DNA from: Blautia sp.
GTDB taxonomy: Bacteria; Bacillota; Clostridia; Lachnospirales; Lachnospiraceae
DNA length: 51,078 nt
Assembly (NCBI GenBank): GCA_022764275.1
Contig: JALERH010000156.1
Span: 1-51,078, forward strand
Direction of reading: 5' to 3'
The notes under the pieces were generated by a model. The model searched no databases and was not told where the DNA came from. It worked only from the letters and a program-made list of their open reading frames with translations. Each line of letters starts with the position of its first letter. Within the stretch, counting starts at the first letter, position 1. A program made the position numbers and the translations under genes. Shown piece after piece: positions 42,212 to 49,976 of the stretch.

Positions 42212-43219
42212 ATGGAACAAATTAAAATTCCTATGGGCTATCATGCAGATCTGAATCTTCATGATACTCAGGTAGCAATAAAAACAGTAAAAGACTTTTT
42301 TCAGCAGACACTGGCTCAGAAGCTGAATCTTCTCCGTGTCTCCGCCCCTATATTTGTAGACCCGCGTTCCGGCTTAAACGATAATCTGAATGGCGTGGAA
42401 CGCCCGGTAAGCTTTGACATCAAAGGACAGGAGGGCGATGCGGAAATCGTACATTCCCTTGCAAAATGGAAACGTTATGCTCTGAAAAAATACGGTTTTT
42501 CCCATGGTGAGGGCCTGTATACAGATATGGTGGCCATCCGCCGCGATGAAGATCTGGATAACATCCATTCCATCTATGTAGACCAGTGGGACTGGGAAAA
42601 AATTATTTCAAAAGAAGAGCGTAACATGGATACTCTGATCAGTACCGTACGTTCCATCTACAGCGTTCTTCGAAAAACGGAAAAATACATGGCTGTTCAG
42701 TATGACTACATAGAGGAAATTCTTCCAAGGGAAATTGCCTTCGTAACCACTCAGGAGCTTGTGGATATGTATCCGGACTGCACTCCGAAAGAGCGTGAAT
42801 ACAAGATTGTAAAAGAAAAAGGAGCCGTCTTCCTCATGCAGGTAGGCAAAACCTTATCAAACGGCGAGCGTCATGACGGACGTGCACCGGACTATGATGA
42901 CTGGGAATTAAACGGCGATATTTTAGTTTACTATCCTGTACTTGATATTGCCCTGGAGCTTTCCTCCATGGGTATCCGCGTAGATGAAGAATCTCTGGAC
43001 CGACAGCTTACACTTGCCGGCTGCGATGCCCGCAGAGAACTGGATTTCCAGAAAGCGATTCTGAACAGAGAACTTCCTTATACCATCGGCGGTGGTATCG
43101 GACAGTCCCGTATCTGTATGTTTTTCCTACGCAAGGCTCATATCGGAGAGGTTCACGTTTCTCTGTGGCCAAAAGAAGTTCAGGAAGAAGCAGCCGCACA
43201 CGGTATCCAACTGCTCTAA
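42212..43219 (+). CDS. asnA: Aspartate-ammonia ligase
   Basis: 335-residue class II synthetase-like enzyme that makes asparagine from aspartate, ammonia and ATP. Family segments: V-S-A-P-I-F-V-D-P-R-S-G-L-N-D-N-L-N-G near the start, H-S-L-A-K-W-K-R, G-L-Y-T-D-M-V-A-I-R-R-D-E-D-L-D, H-S-I-Y-V-D-Q-W-D-W-E, and G-G-G-I-G-Q-S-R at the end. AAGGAGG precedes the ATG. The length is normal. Confidence 0.97.
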   Translation: MEQIKIPMGYHADLNLHDTQVAIKTVKDFFQQTLAQKLNLLRVSAPIFVDPRSGLNDNLNGVERPVSFDIKGQEGDAEIVHSLAKWKRYALKKYGFSHGEGLYTDMVAIRRDEDLDNIHSIYVDQWDWEKIISKEERNMDTLISTVRSIYSVLRKTEKYMAVQYDYIEEILPREIAFVTTQELVDMYPDCTPKEREYKIVKEKGAVFLMQVGKTLSNGERHDGRAPDYDDWELNGDILVYYPVLDIALELSSMGIRVDEESLDRQLTLAGCDARRELDFQKAILNRELPYTIGGGIGQSRICMFFLRKAHIGEVHVSLWPKEVQEEAAAHGIQLL

Positions 43220-43286
43220 AACAAAAAGCAGCAATAGATGCGCTGTCAGGAGCTCTGGACAGCGCAGTTGAAATGAGGGATCATCA

Positions 43287-43703
43287 TTGAACATATTATT
43301 TTTCCTGACGCCCAAAAGCGAAGTGGCGTACATTTTTGAAAACGAAACCCTGAGACAGACACTGGAAAAAATGGAGCACAGAAAATTTTCCTGTATCCCT
43401 ATCCTCAGTCCGGATGGAAAATATACAGGTACGATTTCCGAGGGGGATCTTCTTTGGGGTCTGAAGCGTCTGAATATCATAGATCAGAAGGACGCTGAGG
43501 GAGTACCCATTATGGCAGTTCCACGCCGTGCCACCTACAAACCGGTACACATTAATTCCAATATGGAGGATCTCCTGGATCGTGCCATCAACCAGAATTA
43601 TGTGCCTGTGGTGGATGACCAGGGTTATTTCATCGGTATCATCACCCGAAAGGCCATCATCAAATACTGCTATAATGAACTGAAAAAAACAGCCGGGGAG
43701 TAA
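43287..43703 (+). CDS. CBS-domain pair protein
   Basis: 138 residues made of two CBS domains, a module that usually binds adenosine ligands and regulates partner proteins. Domain 1 about 8-65 (L-R-Q-T-L-E-K-M...I-P-I-L-S-P-D-G-K-Y-T-G-T-I-S-E-G-D-L-L), domain 2 about 85-132 (V-P-V-V-D-D-Q-G-Y-F-I-G-I-I-T-R-K-A-I-I). A TTG start is used with GAGGG 7 nt upstream. It follows asnA by 67 nt and is probably co-transcribed; a regulatory link to asparagine synthesis is only a guess. Its stop lies inside the shared terminator. Confidence 0.85.
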   Translation: MNILFFLTPKSEVAYIFENETLRQTLEKMEHRKFSCIPILSPDGKYTGTISEGDLLWGLKRLNIIDQKDAEGVPIMAVPRRATYKPVHINSNMEDLLDRAINQNYVPVVDDQGYFIGIITRKAIIKYCYNELKKTAGE

Positions 43704-43722
43704 AAACTCCCGGCTGTTTTTT
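43684..43722. terminator. Shared terminator overlapping two convergent stop codons
   Basis: AAAAAACAGCCGGGGAGT pairs with ACTCCCGGCTGTTTTTT (one bulged G). The stop of the CBS gene (43701-43703) is in the hairpin, and the stop of the minus-strand ATPase gene (43721-43723) is in its T run, so one element serves both. Confidence 0.9.
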
Positions 43723-44467
43723 AAAGCACCTTGGAAAGAAAGTCCCGAAGTCTCGGATTTTTCGGGTTTGCGAAAAATTCTTCCGGCGCGTTTTCTTCCT
43801 GAATGATCCCGTCATCAATAAATAATACACGGGTGGCAACCTCTCTGGCAAATCCCATCTCATGGGTAACCACCACCATGGTCATGCCGGACTGCGCCAG
43901 TTCTTTCATCAGCTCCAGAACCTCTCCTACCATCTCCGGATCCAGTGCGGAGGTTGGTTCGTCAAACAGCATTACATCCGGATTCATCGCCAGAGAACGT
44001 GCAATGGCAATACGCTGCTTCTGCCCTCCGGACAGCATATCCGGATAGGTGTCCGCTTTCTCCGGAAGACCTACACGTGCCAGAAGCTCATCTGCCTTCC
44101 TGGATGCTTCTTCTTTTGTCATCAGCTTTAAGTGTACCGGTGCCAGCATAATGTTTTCCTTTACCGTCTTATGCGGAAACAGATTAAACTGCTGGAACAC
44201 CATACCAATCTTCTGGCGATGACGGTTAATGTCCACCTTCGGATCTGTAATATCCGTTCCTTCAAAAAGGATTCTTCCTCCGGTCGGCTCCTCCAGAAGA
44301 TTCAGAGAACGCAGGAAAGTGGATTTACCGGACCCGGAAGGACCGATAATGGCAACCACTTCTCCCTGGCAGATATCTGTGGAGATTCCGTTCAGAACCT
44401 GGTTGGTTCCAAAAGATTTTTTCAGTCCCTGTACCTGAATCAATACTTTACTTTTATCAACGCTCAC
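43721..44467 (-). CDS. Polar amino acid ABC transporter ATPase (GlnQ/HisP type)
   Basis: 248-residue ATPase. Walker [11 protein letters not shown]-loop [12 protein letters not shown], signature L-S-G-G-Q-K-Q-R, Walker [15 protein letters not shown]-loop V-V-T-H-E-M-G-F. The Q-F-N-L-F-P-H-x-T and E-M-G-F-A-R-E-V segments are typical of the polar amino acid group. It overlaps the permease gene by 11 nt. Confidence 0.95.
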   Translation of the reverse strand: MSVDKSKVLIQVQGLKKSFGTNQVLNGISTDICQGEVVAIIGPSGSGKSTFLRSLNLLEEPTGGRILFEGTDITDPKVDINRHRQKIGMVFQQFNLFPHKTVKENIMLAPVHLKLMTKEEASRKADELLARVGLPEKADTYPDMLSGGQKQRIAIARSLAMNPDVMLFDEPTSALDPEMVGEVLELMKELAQSGMTMVVVTHEMGFAREVATRVLFIDDGIIQEENAPEEFFANPKNPRLRDFLSKVL

Positions 44468-45149
44468 TGGTTCTTAACCTCCTCTCCAGCTTGTTCATGA
44501 AAAAGGTCAGTGTCATAACAATTACAAGATAAATCGCAGCCGCAGCCATCAATGGCCAGAATGCGTTATAGGTACGGCTCTGAATCAGCATCGCGCCCTT
44601 TGTCAGATCCATCATACCGATATAACCAATGATGGAGGTTTCCTTAATCAGTACGATGAATTCATTTACCAGAGCCGGAAGGACATTTTTAAATGCCTGG
44701 GGAATGATAATGAGGCGCATGGTCTGTGAATAATTCAGGCCAAGACTCCTGCCGGCCTCGGTCTGCCCCTGGTCAATGGACATGATACCGGAACGGACAA
44801 TTTCTGCCACATAAGCGCCGGAATTGATTCCGAAAGAAAGCCCTCCCACGATGATCTTATTCATACTCACAGAACCAAAAATTACAAAGTTCATGATCAG
44901 AAGCTGGATCATACTCGGCGTACCGCGGATCACTGTCAGGTATACCCGGCAGATGGCATTTAAAATCTTAAATTTCCCGGATTTATCATGAGCAGTCCGG
45001 ACAATCGCCACCAGAAAACCGATCACAATGCCCACGATTACCGCAAAGACCGTAATGATCAGAGTAGTCTTCAAACCATCCAGCAGCCAGAGGTAGCGAT
45101 CTTCTTTGATAAAATTAACATAAAAACCGTGTTTGATATTTTCCCACAT
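44457..45149 (-). CDS. Polar amino acid ABC transporter permease
   Basis: 230-residue HisM/GlnP-type inner-membrane permease with about five helices. It begins with a helix near 22-48 ([13 protein letters not shown]) and carries the family loop [23 protein letters not shown] (the EAA coupling motif). The R-G-T-P-S-M-I-Q-L segment is also typical. It probably works as a homodimer. The ribosome site is weak (GGT about 8 nt before the ATG). Confidence 0.94.
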   Translation of the reverse strand: MWENIKHGFYVNFIKEDRYLWLLDGLKTTLIITVFAVIVGIVIGFLVAIVRTAHDKSGKFKILNAICRVYLTVIRGTPSMIQLLIMNFVIFGSVSMNKIIVGGLSFGINSGAYVAEIVRSGIMSIDQGQTEAGRSLGLNYSQTMRLIIIPQAFKNVLPALVNEFIVLIKETSIIGYIGMMDLTKGAMLIQSRTYNAFWPLMAAAAIYLVIVMTLTFFMNKLERRLRTSER

Positions 45150-45234
45150 AATTTACCAACTTTTTCCCTTGAAAAGAGCTGTTGGCGAAAAGGTCAACAG
45201 CTCTGTCGATAGTATTTGAGTTTACGGTACCGGA

Positions 45235-46023
45235 TTATTCTTTTACGATAATAACCTGGCTTGCATTTGCGTATGTGTCTGTGAAGTTTACGCTTTCTTT
45301 TCTGTCTTCTGTAACGGTCATGCCTGCTGCGCCGAAGTCTGCTTTACCGGACTGTACAGCTGCCAGAATCGCATCAAATTCCATATCTTCGATCTTCAGC
45401 TCATATCCAAGCTTATCACAGATTGCCTGTGCGATATCCACATCGATACCTACGATCGCATCACCTTCGTGATATTCATATGGCTCGAACTCAGCGTTGG
45501 TTGCCATAACCAGTGTTCCGTTGGAGCGGTCAGTATCTTCCGGGGACTCATATGGAGTCTGACCTATTTCATCGCCGATGTAGTTGGACATAATGGAATC
45601 AATGGTTCCGTCCTCTTTTAATTCCTTTAATGCGCCGTTCATTTTATCCAGAAGCTCTTCGTTGTCTTTCTTTAAGCAGATTGCATATTCTTCCTCTACA
45701 AACGGGTCATCCAGAATCTTAAGTCCTTCTGCATTCTCTACAAATTTGGCTGCCGGCTGGGAATCGATGATCACACAGTCAACCTGACCTGCCAGAAGGG
45801 CCTGAATGGCTTCGCTGCCTTTATTGTAACGTTCAACGGTAGCTCCTTCTGCCTCATAGTCACTTGCTGCAAGGTCTCCTGTAGTTCCAAGCTGAACACC
45901 GATGGTTGCTCCTGCAAGGTCATCAATGGATTTTACCTCTTTTGCAGCGGAAACGCTGGATACCATAGATACTGTCATAACTGCACCCAAAGTGAGGGCT
46001 GCCAGCTTCTTTGTATTTTTCAT
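45235..46023 (-). CDS. Amino acid-binding protein, circularly permuted and non-lipidated
   Basis: 262 residues of the SBP_bac_3 fold, but with its halves in swapped order. After a signal peptide (residues 1-26, cut near V-S-A/A-K) it opens with V-K-S-I-D-D-L-A-G-A-T-I-G-V-Q-L-G-T-T-G, normally the middle of the family. It reaches the usual end A-L-K-E-L-K-E-D-G-T-I-D-S-I, crosses a polar linker, and only then gives L-V-M-A-T-N-A-E-F-E-P-Y-E-Y, normally the mature N-terminus. It ends at N-A-S-Q-V-I-I-V-K-E. There is no lipobox Cys, unlike most Gram-positive binding proteins. GAGGAGG precedes the ATG. First gene of the transporter operon. Confidence 0.9.
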   Translation of the reverse strand: MKNTKKLAALTLGAVMTVSMVSSVSAAKEVKSIDDLAGATIGVQLGTTGDLAASDYEAEGATVERYNKGSEAIQALLAGQVDCVIIDSQPAAKFVENAEGLKILDDPFVEEEYAICLKKDNEELLDKMNGALKELKEDGTIDSIMSNYIGDEIGQTPYESPEDTDRSNGTLVMATNAEFEPYEYHEGDAIVGIDVDIAQAICDKLGYELKIEDMEFDAILAAVQSGKADFGAAGMTVTEDRKESVNFTDTYANASQVIIVKE

Positions 46024-46104
46024 AACTCTTTTCCTCCTCTTCGTTTTCCATTGTACAGGAATAATTATGCACCTTTCCTGTATATTTTTCACTTTATTTT
46101 AATA

Positions 46105-46132
46105 ATTTTATCATGTTTTTTTCAAAATGCAA
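46105..46132 (-). promoter_or_regulatory. Amino-acid ABC operon promoter
   Basis: Minus strand: -35 TTGCAT (46127-46132), 16-bp spacer, -10 TAAAAT (46105-46110), about 80 nt before the binding-protein gene. Confidence 0.55.
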
Positions 46133-46140
46133 GAGTATAC

Positions 46141-46169
46141 TTGAATAATAATTATTTATTTTTTATAAT
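46141..46169 (+). promoter_or_regulatory. dapF promoter
   Basis: -35 TTGAAT (46141-46146), 17-bp spacer, -10 TATAAT (46164-46169), in a very AT-rich stretch, about 55 nt before dapF. Confidence 0.7.
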
Positions 46170-46226
46170 TATCAGGACAAAATATACAAGGAACGTATTC
46201 ATTATGAAATCGAGGAGGATATTATT

Positions 46227-47081
46227 ATGAAATTTACTAAAATGCATGGCATTGGTAATGATTATGTATATGTAAATTGTTTTCAGGAAACGGTAAAAGA
46301 CCCATGTGCAGTGGCAAAGTTTGTCAGTGACCGGCACTTCGGCATCGGCTCGGACGGTCTGATTCTCATCAAACCATCCGACATTGCAGACTGCGAGATG
46401 GATATGTATAATCTGGACGGTTCCCAGGGCGCTATGTGCGGAAACGGAATCCGCTGTGTGGCAAAATACGTATATGACTACGGAATCGTAAACAAAACCA
46501 GCATCAGCGTGGCTACCAAAAGTGGAATCAAGTATCTGGATCTGACTGTAAAAGACGGCAAAGTTTCTACGGTAAAGGTAAACATGGGCTCCCCCATCCT
46601 TACTGCAAAACAGATTCCCGTTGTTTCCGAAACCGAGGAGGTTCTGGATGCACCAATTGAGGTGAACGGAGATGTCTACCGGTTCACTGCCGTTTCCATG
46701 GGAAATCCCCACGCCATTGTATATATGGACGATGTGGAGCATCTGGAAATCGAAAAAATCGGTCCGGCTTTTGAGAGTCATGTGTTTTTCCCGGACAGAG
46801 TAAACACAGAGTTTGTGAAAGTAATCGACAATCATACGGTTCAGATGCGTGTATGGGAACGGGGCTCCGGAGAAACGCTGGCCTGCGGAACCGGTGCCTG
46901 TGCCGTCGCGGTGGCATCGATCCTGAACGGCCATGTCGATGGTACGCAGCCTGTAACCGTAAAGCTTCTGGGCGGCGATCTGGAAATCTTCTGGGATCGT
47001 GACGACAACCTCGTATACATGACAGGCCCTGCTGCTACTGTCTTTGACGGGGAGATCGACCTTGCTTTTCTGGGAGAGTAA
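46227..47081 (+). CDS. dapF: Diaminopimelate epimerase
   Basis: 284 residues. Converts LL-DAP to meso-DAP for lysine and for the peptidoglycan stem that MurE builds. The two catalytic cysteines are in G-A-M-C-G-N-G-I-R-C and T-L-A-C-G-T-G-A-C, with G-I-G-N-D-Y at the start and G-N-P-H-A and R-V-N-T-E-F in between. GAGGAGG lies about 8 nt upstream of the ATG. An equally long frame on the opposite strand is an antisense shadow. Confidence 0.97.
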   Translation: MKFTKMHGIGNDYVYVNCFQETVKDPCAVAKFVSDRHFGIGSDGLILIKPSDIADCEMDMYNLDGSQGAMCGNGIRCVAKYVYDYGIVNKTSISVATKSGIKYLDLTVKDGKVSTVKVNMGSPILTAKQIPVVSETEEVLDAPIEVNGDVYRFTAVSMGNPHAIVYMDDVEHLEIEKIGPAFESHVFFPDRVNTEFVKVIDNHTVQMRVWERGSGETLACGTGACAVAVASILNGHVDGTQPVTVKLLGGDLEIFWDRDDNLVYMTGPAATVFDGEIDLAFLGE

Positions 47082-47110
47082 AAAATCATAATCTGATAAA
47101 TCAACGTACA

Positions 47111-47154
47111 TAAAAACGGGAATGATGTGCTTTTGGAGCATCGTCATTCCCGTT
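47111..47154 (-). terminator. Terminator of the PTS operon, shared with dapF
   Basis: AACGGGAATGA (47115-47125) pairs with TCATTCCCGTT (47144-47154). The minus strand ends in TTTTTATG, giving a terminator for ptsI; the plus-strand T run is weak. Confidence 0.75.
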
Positions 47155-47164
47155 CTGTTAAATA

Positions 47165-48793
47165 TCAATCTTCCGTTTTCATTTCTCTGACAGCTTTCCG
47201 AAGTCTCAGCACCATAGACGGCGCCACAGAAAGTTCATCCACACCCATGCGCACAAACTCCCGCGTAAGCTCCGGGTCTGCACCCAGCTCTCCGCAGATT
47301 CCCGCCCATTTTCCTGCTTTATGTGCATTTTCAACGGTCATCCGGATCATCCTCAGAATCGCTTTATGATGAGCATTATAAAACTCATCCAGTTTCTCAT
47401 TCTGGCGGTCGATCGCAAGTGTATACTGTGTCAGATCATTCGTTCCAATACTGAAGAAATCCACAAGCTCTGCCAGTTCATCGCTGATCATAACGGCTGC
47501 CGGTGTCTCAATCATAATTCCCTGTTCCGGAACCTTATATGGCACACCATCGCCATCCAGCTCTGCTTTTACAGAATCCACAATCTCATAAATCTTCTGA
47601 ACCTCTTCCACAGATGTGATCATCGGATACATCACAGAAAGATTTCCAAAAACAGCAGCCCGAAACAAAGCACGAAGCTGTGTGCGGAAAATCTCCGACT
47701 GTTTTAAGCAGATACGAATCGCACGATAACCCATGGCAGGATTATCCTCTTTTCCCAGATTGAAATACTCCACCTGCTTGTCTGCTCCAATATCCAGTGT
47801 ACGGATAATGACCTTTTTCCCTGCCATCATCTGGACAACCTGTTTGTAAGCCTGGAACTGTTCTTCCTCTGCAGGAAAACTGTCTCTCCCAAGATAAAGG
47901 AATTCACTCCGGAAAAGTCCAATGCCTCCCGCATCGTTTTCCAGCACATATCCCACATCGCCGACACTTCCGATGTTTGCAAAAATATTAATCTTCTTTC
48001 CATCCAGTGTGATATTTTCTTTTCCTTTTAAGCTCTGAAGCAGCTGAAGCTTTTCCTGCTCCTCTTCCATCCTTTTCTTCGCAGCTTCACATTCCCGCTC
48101 ATCCGGTTCAAAGATGACCTCACCTTTAAATCCGTCAACGACAGCAGTCATACCGCTCTGAATCGCATCCAGATCCATTGGTACGCCAATCAGAGCCGGA
48201 ATGTTCATCATGCGGGCAAGAATGGCTGTATGGGAATTGGAAGAACCATGAACGGTCACAAAGGCAAGGATTTTTTCCTTGTCCATCTGCACGGTTTCGC
48301 TGGGACTCAGGTCTTCTGCCACGATAATCGCAGGTTCGGAAGAATTCAGATCAATGTCTTCCTTTCCCTGCAGATTCTGTACCAGTCGGTTGGAAATATC
48401 CCTGATATCTGCTGCCCTTGCCTTCATGTAATCGTCATCCATACCTGCAAACATTTCAGAAAAGTTATCCCCGGTCACGGCAACTGCATATTCAGCATTG
48501 ACCATCTCAGTGCGGATCATATTGTGTATGGCATCCAGATAGTCCTCATCCTCCAGCATCATCTGATGCACTTCAAATATAGCGGCACTGGTCTCGCCAA
48601 CCTCTTTCACAGCCTTATCATACAGTTTTTTCAGCTGCTGCTGCGCTTTTTCCACCGCATGACCGACCCTCTCCACCTCTGCATCTGCATCCTGGATCTT
48701 ATCTCTTTTTACCTGGGAATCGTTCCCTTTCAATACCAGTACAGGACCCATCTGAATCCCTTTGTATACTGTTTTTCCCGAAAATCGCATCAT
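47165..48793 (-). CDS. ptsI: PTS enzyme I
   Basis: 542 residues. Takes phosphate from PEP and passes it to HPr. The phosphorylated histidine is H188 in V-H-G-S-S-N-S-H-T-A-I-L-A-R. The PEP-binding barrel carries G-I-G-L-F-R-S-E-F-L-Y and M-I-E-T-P-A-A, and the C-terminal block G-T-N-D-L-T-Q-Y. The start is one of two adjacent ATGs (48793 or 48790), 10 nt after GGAGG; the frame extending to 48823 lacks a site. Last gene of the operon. Confidence 0.96.
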   Translation of the reverse strand: MMRFSGKTVYKGIQMGPVLVLKGNDSQVKRDKIQDADAEVERVGHAVEKAQQQLKKLYDKAVKEVGETSAAIFEVHQMMLEDEDYLDAIHNMIRTEMVNAEYAVAVTGDNFSEMFAGMDDDYMKARAADIRDISNRLVQNLQGKEDIDLNSSEPAIIVAEDLSPSETVQMDKEKILAFVTVHGSSNSHTAILARMMNIPALIGVPMDLDAIQSGMTAVVDGFKGEVIFEPDERECEAAKKRMEEEQEKLQLLQSLKGKENITLDGKKINIFANIGSVGDVGYVLENDAGGIGLFRSEFLYLGRDSFPAEEEQFQAYKQVVQMMAGKKVIIRTLDIGADKQVEYFNLGKEDNPAMGYRAIRICLKQSEIFRTQLRALFRAAVFGNLSVMYPMITSVEEVQKIYEIVDSVKAELDGDGVPYKVPEQGIMIETPAAVMISDELAELVDFFSIGTNDLTQYTLAIDRQNEKLDEFYNAHHKAILRMIRMTVENAHKAGKWAGICGELGADPELTREFVRMGVDELSVAPSMVLRLRKAVREMKTED

Positions 48794-48822
48794 TTTCGCT
48801 GCACCTCCACAGGCATTTTTCA

Positions 48823-49080
48823 TTATAAATTCTCTTCGAAAAAGGCTTTCATTCCTTCGAATGCGGTCTCCTCGTCATCTCCTGTAATTTCTACCTCGAC
48901 AGTCTGTCCGCACTTTACACCCATTCCCATAACTGCCATCAGTCTGGTAGCTTCTGCTGATTTACCGTTCGCCCTGATCACTACCTTACTGGCATATTTC
49001 TTTGCTTCTTTTACAAGAAGTCCTGCCGGTCTTGCGTGGATACCGATTTCGTCTTTGATTACATAGCTGAAGTTTTTCAT
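48823..49080 (-). CDS. ptsH: Phosphocarrier protein HPr, without Ser46
   Basis: 85 residues. The phosphotransfer histidine is kept (G-I-H15-A-R-P-A-G). The regulatory site is not: aligned from the N-terminus without gaps, the position of B. subtilis Ser46 (L-K-S-I-M-G) is Arg46 here (A-T-R-L-M-A). HPr kinase could therefore not modify it at the usual place. It lies between the antiterminator and ptsI genes, so it is the general HPr of this cell rather than a Crh-type protein. Confidence 0.95.
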   Translation of the reverse strand: MKNFSYVIKDEIGIHARPAGLLVKEAKKYASKVVIRANGKSAEATRLMAVMGMGVKCGQTVEVEITGDDEETAFEGMKAFFEENL

Positions 49081-49095
49081 TTTAAATTTCTCCTT

Positions 49096-49935
49096 TCATT
49101 TTGCTTCCTGCTCATCACTGGCCACACGTTCAATGTGCATTGCAAGATATCCGACTTCCGCATCGCTCAGTTTACATTTCAGATTACGCTCGATATGTCT
49201 GCACACCGTTTCCGCCATCTCAAATGCCTGGGGGAATTTCACTCTCATATAGTCATTCATATTGACCTTCAGTGTCTCCCCGCTCATTGTGCGGGCAACC
49301 ATATAGCGGATATGGTTCATCAGACGATTATAGGACAGGGACATAACATCGATGGGCTTTCCCACTTCCTGTTCCACATAGGAAATACATTCACGGACAG
49401 CCCGCGCCATCTGCATTGCATGGGAAACCTTTTCATCTTCGATGGCAGAATGGATATGGAGGGCAATATATCCAACCTCATCATCATCTATCAGAATTCC
49501 CATTTTCTGCATTAATATTTCCCTGATGCATCCCGCTGTTTTGTATTCCATATGAAACAGAATACGGATATCTTCCGTGAGAGGATTGCTGATCTGCTCA
49601 TTATTTCTCACACGTTTTACTGCATATTCAATATGATCTGCCATGGGGAAAAGTATGTTCCGGTCGATTTTTCCGAATACCTCTTCTACTTTGTCAAGCA
49701 CTTCACTGGCAATCTCCAGGTACACTGCCGGAATGGTTTCTGCCATTTCACGGGCATCTCCCCGGTCGTTTGCCTTTTTCAGGGAATAGATGGCAGCCCT
49801 GCCTCCCGGCTGGACCACATCTCCTGTCTTCCTGCCAAATCCGATTCCCTTATCCATGATCAGATAGTCTGACCAACTCTCTGAATCATACCCGATCACC
49901 ACATTATGATTCAGTACTTTTTTTATATTATACAT
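49096..49935 (-). CDS. BglG/LicT-family transcriptional antiterminator (GlcT-like)
   Basis: 279 residues. An RNA-binding CAT domain (about 1-58, M-Y-N-I-K-K-V-L-N-H-N-V-V) plus two PTS regulation domains: PRD1 about 65-165 (with L-H-I-H-S-A), PRD2 about 170-275 (with N-H-I-R-Y-M and L-A-M-H-I-E-R). EII and HPr phosphorylate the PRD histidines, so antitermination follows sugar supply. Sitting directly after a glucose-type EIICBA gene suggests GlcT function, but its RNA target would lie outside the window. Confidence 0.92.
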   Translation of the reverse strand: MYNIKKVLNHNVVIGYDSESWSDYLIMDKGIGFGRKTGDVVQPGGRAAIYSLKKANDRGDAREMAETIPAVYLEIASEVLDKVEEVFGKIDRNILFPMADHIEYAVKRVRNNEQISNPLTEDIRILFHMEYKTAGCIREILMQKMGILIDDDEVGYIALHIHSAIEDEKVSHAMQMARAVRECISYVEQEVGKPIDVMSLSYNRLMNHIRYMVARTMSGETLKVNMNDYMRVKFPQAFEMAETVCRHIERNLKCKLSDAEVGYLAMHIERVASDEQEAK

Positions 49936-49976
49936 ACTTTCCCCATCCTCATCAAATACCAGCCATACGGCTGTGT

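Noticed and set aside
46152-47168. 338-codon open frame on the minus strand
   Set aside because: Lies antisense across all of dapF, has no ribosome site and no recognisable domain; a shadow of dapF codon bias.
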